A stretch of 64,000 nucleotides of DNA from Calliphora vicina (Eukaryota > Arthropoda > Insecta > Diptera > Calliphoridae): positions 104,217,302-104,281,301 of the forward strand of contig NC_088783.1 of assembly GCF_958450345.1 (NCBI RefSeq). The letters run 5' to 3'. Positions 57,023-64,000 of this stretch are shown here, piece by piece. The notes below the pieces were generated by a model, which was not told where the DNA came from, did no database searches, and saw nothing but the letters and a program-made list of their open reading frames with translations. The number at the start of each line of letters is the position of its first letter. The stretch's first letter is position 1. A program made the translations under genes and the position numbers.

Positions 57023-58320
57023 AGGAGTGAGATCGAAAAATTCTTAACATACATATATGTTTATAAAAAAGAAACCACTAAACTTACAGCTTTAATTTTT
57101 TTTTTATTTGATTGAAATTATTATTACAATTTACAAAAAAAATTATTTTTATAGTTTTAATCACTAGTGATGAAATTTTGAACCTTTTTCGGAAACCCTT
57201 CCATTAACGTTTTTATAGTGCTTTCTGTCACTTTGCTCGAACATGTAGTCCATCTCCGTTTAAAATCTACCACACTTTTGGACACCTTTTTTGTACTCTT
57301 CAATTCTCTTTTAACAAGAGCCCAATATCTCTCCACTGGCCTTAGCTCCGGGCAGTTTGGAGGATTTGCCTCTCTTGGTACAAATACCACATTATTGTTC
57401 TTGTACCACTCAAGGGCTTGTTTGCCATAGTGACAGGATGCCAAGTCAGGCCAAAAATAAGTGGACACATTATGAAGTCTTATGAATGGAAGCAGCCTTT
57501 TTTGTAAACATTCCTTGATGTAAATTTCGGTATTTATAGAGCCCGTTGTAACAAATGAGTGGCTTCTTTTGCCGCAACTGCATATTGCTTGCCATACCAA
57601 GAACTTTCTGGGAAATTTTGTCTGCTTTTGGGTCCTAAACTTTTCTTCAACATTCCCTCGAGCATCAGCAACATAAAATTTTTGACCTGGAAGTTGCGAA
57701 AAATCTGCCAGAACATACGTTTCGTCATCCATTATGCAGCAAGAATATTTTTTTATAAAACTTGACTTCAATTTCCGTGCTCTGTTTTTGGCCTCTAAAT
57801 TTTTAGTAGCGTTCCTGTCAGGAACTTTTTGAGCCTTGTATGTTTTTAAACCTGCATTAGCTTTAACTTTTCGTACCAAATAGTCCGAGCACTGAGCTAA
57901 CCGGGCTGCTTTCCTACCGGATGTGTTGGGAGCTCTTTTGAAAATGCGTTCTATTTTTTTGGCTTTAGAAACATCATGTGGACCATTCCTTCTACCTGAA
58001 CCAGGTTTTCTATCAACTGACAAGTTCTCCCGGTACTGTTTAATAACATTGGAAACAGTTTGACGGCAGACCTTTGTATGCTTGGCCAACTTTTTGTAAG
58101 ACCAAGTTGGGTTTTGTTGAAAATATTTAATAATTTCAGTACGCACTTTTTTCTGGTCACTCATTTTAATCAGATTAACAAAAAAATTAATATAATTGAC
58201 ATTACACATAATAACTGACATGTTTTTCAAAGGTAACTTGATCAAAAAAAAATTCAAATAATACTTGGGTTAAAAAATGTAATGAAAAACGTGTGTTAAG
58301 AATTTTTCGATCTCACTCCT
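57023..58320 (-). mobile_element. Intact DD37E Tc1/mariner-type transposon, TA target duplication
   Basis: 1298 bp bounded by perfect 27-bp inverted repeats (starting AGGAGTGAGATCGAAAAATT) and by TA on both sides (57021-57022, 58321-58322). It encloses one uninterrupted transposase frame. Nothing structural is missing, so it may be recently active. Confidence 0.92.
57157..58164 (-). CDS. DD37E Tc1/mariner-superfamily transposase
   Basis: 335 residues from the Met of MSDQKK (58164). The frame is open to 58257 (366 residues), but the extra N-terminus is hydrophobic and lacks family features. Residues about 9-48 form a first helix-turn-helix (NPTWSYKKLAKHTKVCRQTV), followed by a GSGRR linker like the GRPR AT-hook, then a second HTH (about 70-110, NTSGRKAARLAQCSDYLVRK). 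The catalytic core has MDDETYV (D147), WPDLASCHYG (D240) and PNCPELRPVERYW (E278). Thirty-seven residues lie between D240 and E278, the spacing of the DD37E group first described from mosquitoes. It should cut at the terminal repeats and insert at TA. No frameshift or stop. Not a host gene. Confidence 0.9.
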   Translation of the reverse strand: MSDQKKVRTEIIKYFQQNPTWSYKKLAKHTKVCRQTVSNVIKQYRENLSVDRKPGSGRRNGPHDVSKAKKIERIFKRAPNTSGRKAARLAQCSDYLVRKVKANAGLKTYKAQKVPDRNATKNLEAKNRARKLKSSFIKKYSCCIMDDETYVLADFSQLPGQKFYVADARGNVEEKFRTQKQTKFPRKFLVWQAICSCGKRSHSFVTTGSINTEIYIKECLQKRLLPFIRLHNVSTYFWPDLASCHYGKQALEWYKNNNVVFVPREANPPNCPELRPVERYWALVKRELKSTKKVSKSVVDFKRRWTTCSSKVTESTIKTLMEGFPKKVQNFITSD

Positions 58321-58418
58321 TATGTATGTATAAATTTCAAAATAATCAAATAAAACCTTCTCCTATAAAATTTGTGTTTTGTCGCTTACGATAATTTGAC
58401 GCTAAGGGCTCGATATGT

Positions 58419-59529
58419 TTCAAATGACCCAAAATATATAAATTGGAGTCAGCCATGTGTTCATAAATTAGTGACAAATACTGTCTATAAGGGATACATT
58501 GGCTACTTGAAAAACTGCTGGGTACTAAGCGTAAACTCACACTTACCCATAATTTTGTTAACAAGATTTATTACAAATACAAAGCACGTAATCATTTTAA
58601 CGTAAAAAAAATAAAATACAGGTTTCTTGTTGTTGCTGTTGTTATTCTTAGTTTATATCCTTATTTGTGATTAAATGTAAAAATATGTTTTTAAGTTTCT
58701 ACTATTTAAGTATACAGGGGTACTACTCTAAATAAATTTATTCAAAGTGGTGATATATTATTTTAAGTTTCAAATCTAAGGGTTTAGATTCAGCAAAAGA
58801 AACTGAATAAATATACATTAATCATTTAAACACAAAATACTAGTAGAAACTAGAAAGATTTCTAGGAAAATACTTTTTTTAAATGTTTAAATATTTAAAA
58901 TTTAACAAAAGTTAATACTTTAATTCTTTATACACAGCAGGGTTAGTTGAAAAACAAGTGCCAACAAGCATATAATCTATAAACTTCTTAGAATATCAAT
59001 AGCAAATCAGTTAATTTTGTAATTCATTAATGGCCAATATGTCAACTTAAAACACAGCACCTTGTATGTGCTCTAGAAAACTAGAGACCAAAACTCATTA
59101 ACTAAGTAAGATGCTAATTTTCTTTAGCTCCTGCTTTACCACATACCGACACGCACTTTCAGTATTTAACGTTTCTATTAAAATCAGCACACGCACACAT
59201 TGAAACCATCTACTTTTACAAAGATACAATAAATAATAAGAAAAAGTTGAAACGGGATATAAAAAAATAATGACAAACAATGGTGCTAAAAGGTCTGGGC
59301 ATAAAACACCCTACAATGGATTCATTTAATTAGAAATTCCTAATTTTAAATATGAATTATTGCGAGTAAAAACAATATGAAAATGCTTAGAGCTAAGAAA
59401 AAATGTTGTGCATGTTGGTGTAATAAATCACTGTTTTTTTTGTGACATTATAGAAGAATAACAATAACAAATTATAAATAATTACATACATCAAATCGAA
59501 AGAACAAAATATGAATGTTAGTTCAATTA
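58419..59529. other. Intergenic, no gene recognised
   Basis: AT-rich. Near 58515 AAAAACTGCTGGGTA is an inverted match to TACCCAGCAGTTCTT at 55290, hinting at a still larger inverted-repeat unit. Confidence 0.35.
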
Positions 59530-60420
59530 TACAGTGCAATATGAAAAAATATAACCATATGCGTACACCACTACGTGATAAAAGACCAACAAAATAATAC
59601 CCGTGTCTCCCAGTTTTGCCCAAACTTCATTCACTTTTTATAAGCCCCCAAAGATTTGAGACCTCGCTGTCATTTTTGCAAAAAAGTGATCATTTTCTGA
59701 GGCTCATATCCTGCAAACAGTTTGGAATTTTGATTTACTCTCTGAGGCAAAGTTGTAGCTCTTGTCATAAAGAATAAAAACTGTGTACATATAAAATCAA
59801 AAAATTTCATCTTCAAGATGAAAATCTTAAAAAACTTTAAAAAAATCGATTTTGTTTACCTTTTTTCCCCTTTTCAGGTCCATAGGTAGCACACCATTCA
59901 AAATTCAAGGAAACAATCAACTACAAAAATGTACCTAAGATCTCAATAAACAACTTTCTAGAACATATGAACTTCCTAGGAATGATTCTTAACACCGTTT
60001 AGGTAGGTCAATATAAGTTAATATGGAAAAACTAAAGGAATTAAGTGTTTATAAACTAAAGCATACTTTTAGGCAGCTTAAAAAATGTATTTCTAAATTT
60101 ATTTTTAATTTTTTAAAGTTTTTTTGCGATTTTGATCTTGAAGATGAAGATTTTTGGATTTTATATGTTCACAATTTTTGTTCTTTATGACAAATGCTAC
60201 AACTTTGCCTCAGAGAGTAAATCAAAATTCCGAACTGTTTGCAAGATATGAACCTGAGAATATTAACACTTTTTTGCAAAAATGACACCGAGGCCTTAAA
60301 TCTTTGGGGGCCCATGAAAAAAGTACATGACTTTGAGCAAAACTGGGAGACTCGGGACTTTTTTTGGTCTCTTATCACGTACTTTTTATATTTCCATGAC
60401 TTAAAAAATTACACACAGTG
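59530..60420. mobile_element. Foldback repeat family A, most complete copy
   Basis: The left arm begins ACAGTGCAATATG; the right arm ends TTACACACAGTGT. Arms of about 300 bp (TCTCCCAGTTTTGCCC; TTGCAAACAGTTTGGAATTT; GGCCCATGAAAAAAGT) are inverted around a centre with AACACCGTTTAGGTAGGTCA. About 890 bp, no ORF. Confidence 0.75.
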
Positions 60421-60499
60421 TTATAAATCTTGCTGAACTTTGTTTCTATCGGCTGGCATATGACCCATTAGAATGTTCGAATTTAAATATCTTATATTG

Positions 60500-60640
60500 T
60501 ATAAGTGACGGAGATGTTTAATTCACATACAGACATTTCGGCTGCTGAAAGAATTTTCTCTGTAAATCGGTATATTGACTGAAAATATAGTGATGTTCTT
60601 CTGAATCCAAGGTTGGCTACCGATTTTAAGCGGTTAAAAG
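60500..60640 (+). pseudogene. Possible hAT transposase C-terminal scrap
   Basis: One frame reads ISAAERIFSVNRYID, a stop, then LLNPRLATDFKRLKGN, resembling the hAT dimerisation motif (SA.ERIFS). Very short. Confidence 0.3.
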
Positions 60641-60773
60641 GTAACAGAATTTCGGTGACGCTAATAATATTTACATAATAACTTTACTATCAACTTTGTT
60701 TTAACTTTAGAATTCAATAAACTCAATTATGGAAAACAAAGTTTTGCATTTAAATTTATTATTTAATTAAAAC

Positions 60774-61297
60774 CAAGGTCTATTAATAAGGTCTGTGCAA
60801 CTCTACAACAATTCAAAAACAAAAAGAAAAACAGGCATTTTGTTTGTGTAAAACTATACTGAACTTGTCAATGTATGTATATCAAATTCAAGAACTATTA
60901 AACATGAAAAAAGGCATCTTGCAGTTGTTCACAAGTGTGGTCAGAATGTGTAAGGCTTTAAATTGTGATGCGGCTGATGTAAGAGCTATAGGAATGAAAA
61001 ACGTGCGGCCGAAAAAGAATTGAATGCAAAACGAAAAGGAGTTGAAGAACAAAAAATTGAGTTAGAAATCTACAAATTGAAAAAGCCAGATCTGCTGTAT
61101 CAATAGCGCATTTTTATTACTTTTTTAACGTTTTTAATTTGTTTTAATAAAACTTAAGAATTAAAAAAATGTCACGACACACAAAAATAAACAAATTAAA
61201 AAAAATGTAAACAAATTTTGACAATCACAGTATGTAAACACAAAGGGGCAAAAAATTATCAGCTGATTAGTTGCACAGACCTTATTAATAGACCTTG
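60774..61297. mobile_element. hAT-like non-autonomous element with perfect 8-bp TSD
   Basis: 524 bp with ends CAAGGTCTATTAATAAGGTC (29-bp inverted repeat in all). It is flanked by ATTAAAAC on both sides (60766-60773, 61298-61305). The interior (61010-61105) encodes a lysine/glutamate-rich scrap (EEQKIELEIYKLKKPDLLYQ) that could be the tail of a Myb/SANT-type accessory protein. Confidence 0.8.
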
Positions 61298-61477
61298 ATT
61301 AAAACAAAATTTTCATACAAAATTTGTTTTATAATCCTTTGATTAATTTAAACATTTAAGTATTGTGAATAAGGCCTTTATAATTTAAAATAATTTATAG
61401 AACAACATACAGTGGGGGAATTCCTAAAAAATTTAAATAAAGCTGTAATTTTTAAACGGATAGTTCGATTTTAATGG

Positions 61478-61735
61478 CTATGAAGGTATTGTGCTTGAGT
61501 TTAGAATATGAATTTGGACTTCAATTCCGTTGGATTTAGGATTTAAGTTTAGGAATTGTTTCTGGTTTATCGCATAAATCTGAGATTTCACAAAACCTTT
61601 GAAAAAAATCGCATGATGGTGGTCAGTTGACATCAGAATTTCTTGAGATAATTTGTTCTGGGAATCGTTGTTGCAATAAATAGATTGTTGAAACCACATG
61701 TTTTCCAGATCCATGACATCTAGTTGGGGCCACAA
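61478..61735 (-). pseudogene. IS630/mariner-like transposase scrap
   Basis: Contains PQLDVMDLENMWFQQ (the WFQQDGA catalytic region without its D) and later FFKGFVKSQIYA, like the GHVKSKVYA motif near the C-terminus of these transposases; the middle is missing. Confidence 0.45.
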
Positions 61736-61739
61736 AAAT

Positions 61740-62200
61740 TATCATGTTCTTATAACGAATGCACAGTCACTTCAATTTCGGCAATTTGTGAGTGCTGAGC
61801 ACCACCAATTAGCTGTCTCTATCGACTGCTCCATTTCTGAGGCAACTGTAGAAACACTAACGGAAGTGTTTCAATCGGCTAATAGCATTGCCTGTAAGCC
61901 GACCATCTGCTGGGGTAGGAATAAGCCTCCTTGTTGAAACCCTGAGATAGATATGGAAAATCTATCCATATCTATCTCAGGGTTTCAACAAGGAGGCTTA
62001 TTCCTACCCCAGCAGATGGTCGGCTTAGAGGCAATGGGAAACTGGCCTACATACAAATCCTCATTGAAATATTTAAAAAACAACTCGAGAAACGGGAAAA
62101 GGCAAGCCTGGAGGGAATTCTGTAGCGGCTGTCAACATCTCCGGTTGTACCAAGATATATTCAAATACCCTGTGGTAGATGGACTCTGACACTTGAGGTC
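61740..62200 (+). pseudogene. LINE endonuclease-end fragment with snapback palindrome
   Basis: 61800-61945 reads AVSIDCSISEATVETLTEVF then RNKPPCWNPEI, the endonuclease-to-RT linker of LINEs. 62040-62150 reads NWPTYKSSLKYLKNNSRNGK then RQAWREFC, also typical of that linker. Between them a 72-bp stretch is duplicated in inverted orientation. Confidence 0.55.
61886..62036. repeat. Near-perfect hairpin, 72-bp arms, 7-nt loop
   Basis: 61886-61957 and 61965-62036 are reverse complements apart from one mismatched position (61894/62028). Confidence 0.9.
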
Positions 62201-62223
62201 TTACTTGACAATCATTTCAAAGA

Positions 62224-62799
62224 CTCTGTCTGTCTGTTGAAATCAATTTTCTGAAGACCCCAGATATCTTCGGGATCCAAATCAGACATGCTTTCGAGAA
62301 GTTTCCTATTTAAAATCAGCAAAAGAGGTCCACAAATGGCTGAGATATGAGGAAAAAACCAGGAAAACCTCGTTTTTTGACCTATATCTGGATTACTAAG
62401 TCATTAATATAGACAATATGGATATCTAATGATAGATATTTCAAATGCCTTTGCAACGACGTATATAAGACCATAATGGACCTAAAATGGGTCAAAATCG
62501 ATAAAAAAAATATTTTTTAACCCGAATTTTATTTTTCACCGAAAAAAAATTTAAAAACAAAAATTTTTTTTTTAAAATTTAAAAAAAAAAATTTTAAATT
62601 TAAAAAAAAATATTAAAATTTAAAAAATATAAAATAACAATTCGAAAAAAAAAATTCCAAAAAATTAAAAAACTACATTCTTTGAAAAAAAAAATAAATT
62701 TTGTTTACCTAAAAATATTTAAAATTTGTATTTTGAAATATAATTTGGTGAAGGGTATATAAGATTCGGCACAGCCGAATATAGCTCTCTTACTTGTTT
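62224..62799 (+). mobile_element. DINE-1/Helentron-like repeat, copy 6
   Basis: Starts inside the CTGTCTGTCTGTTGAAATCA core, passes the A/T tract, GAAGGGTATATAAGATTCGG and the ATTCGGCACAGCCGAAT hairpin, and ends TCTTACTTGTTT. It lacks the first 60-100 bp. Confidence 0.75.
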
Positions 62800-62819
62800 A
62801 GCATTGCTGACCGTATGTT

Positions 62820-63265
62820 ACGAATAACACGAACAATGTTGCCCTACAGGGCGCCAATTGACACATTCATTTCTCAAAATGAAGGTTTGGTTGCCTTATG
62901 TCACGTAGCGCTATCCTGTTGAAACCACTCCTCGGCCGGATCAATGTCATGTATATTTTCAAACAAAAAATCATTGATCAAGATTCGATAATCATCCTCA
63001 TTGACTGTAACGCGCACTCCGGCTTCATTTTTAAAGAAATAAGATCCAATAATGCCACCAGCATGTAAACAGCTCCAAACTGAGCATTTTTCTGGATATA
63101 GTCAGTAGGGTCTGTTGTGGATTGGTCTCACTCTATAGCTAAAAATTATCCTCTTCGCTGAAGACAATTTTGCGATAAAACTGTCGTCTACAAATTGAGC
63201 GGATCGATGATTAATTTCAAAATAAATTTGGACCGTTTGATAACGTTGTTCAAGCGTAATTCATA
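62820..63265 (-). pseudogene. IS630/mariner-like transposase relic
   Basis: Frames read SLEQRYQTVQIYFE (N-terminal HTH start), then CLHAGGIIGSYFFKNEAGVR, VTVNEDDYRILINDFLF and DPAEEWFQQDSAT (second catalytic D). These match multicopy insect transposases whose N-terminus is annotated as DUF4817. Stops and frameshifts are present and both ends are incomplete. Confidence 0.65.
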
Positions 63266-63269
63266 CAGG

Positions 63270-64000
63270 TCTGATCATAAATTTCAAAAAGTGAGCTCAG
63301 TATAATAATTTCTGTGACAGTTAACCCTTGCATTCTGTCGGGTTTATATTGCAGAGTATCAACAAATTTGATATCACTTAAAGACCAATCTGCGGACAGT
63401 AGTGTACCCAAACTTCTCCATAATTAAATGATACTAAAATGCCATTAAAATAAATATTATTTACATATAAATATATACGAATTTCTCAACAATCATTTCT
63501 TAATAGTCATAAAAAAGTTTTCTAATACCTGTATTTTCTTGTTTTGTCTTTCAAATATTTAATCTTTCGTTAATGTTCGTCCTGCCCAAAATTACTAAAC
63601 TTCCTGGCGTTTATAGAGTAAGTGTACTGTGCAAGTTTGTATCTTCTACTTAGAACTAATCTTTGGGTCGTATCTTTTGCTTAATGTTCTATTTACGTGT
63701 AAATTTTTCTTTTAATATTTGCGTGTTTATTAATGTATTTAAATAGACTGATGATTTAGCCTGAGGTAAAGAAATGAAATTAGATTTTATGATGCATGTG
63801 ATGAAATCAAAAATAAACAAGAAAAAAATAAAAAAACAAAAAATAGCTAAATAACAAAATTGTATTATTCCATTTTGCTTTTTGCCCCAAACATTCTTTA
63901 AATAAAGTTGTTCTTACAAGTGTTTGGAATTAATTTAATGTGAACATTTTAAAATGTTAAAAGAACAAATAAGAGAATTTTCTTTGAATTCCAAGGAAAA
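63270..64000. other. Intergenic, no gene recognised
   Basis: AT-rich; about 63270-63430 may be more of the transposase relic; nothing else identified. Confidence 0.35.

Larger units (their letters stand above)
55776..58418. mobile_element. Older TIR element interrupted by the DD37E transposon
   Basis: Inverted 39-bp ends (55776-55814 and 58380-58418, starting ACATATCGAG, two mismatches). Without the insertion it would be about 1.34 kb. A second unit of the motif (TTTTATCGTAAGCAACAC) occurs at 55921. No transposase of its own is visible. Confidence 0.6.

Overview
The window looks like nuclear DNA from a higher (schizophoran, probably calyptrate) fly: very AT-rich, long TE-filled introns, GT-AG introns as short as about 60 bp, DINE-1/Helentron-like repeats with the conserved CCGTCTGTCTG core, mariner, hAT, PIF and non-LTR relics. 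No bacterial, viral or organellar genes were seen. Only two host genes are well supported; most of the rest is a layered transposon landscape.

Host genes. (1) A five-exon minus-strand gene (coding 36664 down to 20976) encodes a 735-residue UNC93-like multi-pass membrane protein; I rebuilt it from splice sites and every exon joins in frame. (2) A two-exon plus-strand gene (5207-5686) encodes a 140-residue secreted, probably GPI-anchored Ly6/three-finger protein. A weaker candidate is a first coding exon at 1544-1631 (minus) resembling the N-terminus of CRAL-TRIO proteins.

Layout. 1-2.9 kb: nested repeats and the candidate exon. 3-4.5 kb: GTACC-rich tandem repeat. 4.5-8.3 kb: DINE copies, the Ly6 gene, a solo LTR, and a DINE split by a 1-kb insertion. 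8.9-9.8 kb: hAT-like element. 10.5-12.9 kb: LINE relics. 13-15 kb: 11-bp satellite. 15.2-16.4 kb: terminal-inverted-repeat (TIR) element with a broken ORF of an unassigned family. 17.9-19.6 kb: 1.7-kb foldback element. 21-36.7 kb: UNC93-like gene, its introns loaded with a PIF-type MITE, LINE relics, LTRs, a tRNA-like SINE and a DINE. 37.1-47 kb: two apparently identical 2385-bp DINE copies in inverted orientation around a 5.1-kb spacer that holds a dead mariner and nested LINEs. 47.9-49.1 kb: 8-bp satellite. 50.7-60.4 kb: foldback elements, plus a structurally intact DD37E Tc1/mariner-type transposon (57023-58320) inside an older TIR element. 60.8-63.3 kb: hAT-like element, LINE fragment with a 72-bp snapback palindrome, DINE, and transposase relics.

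The genes do not form a pathway. The biology of the window is mainly transposon nesting, with several elements whose target-site duplications (TSDs) can be read directly. Copy identities were judged by eye; family names rest on recognised motifs, not on a database search.
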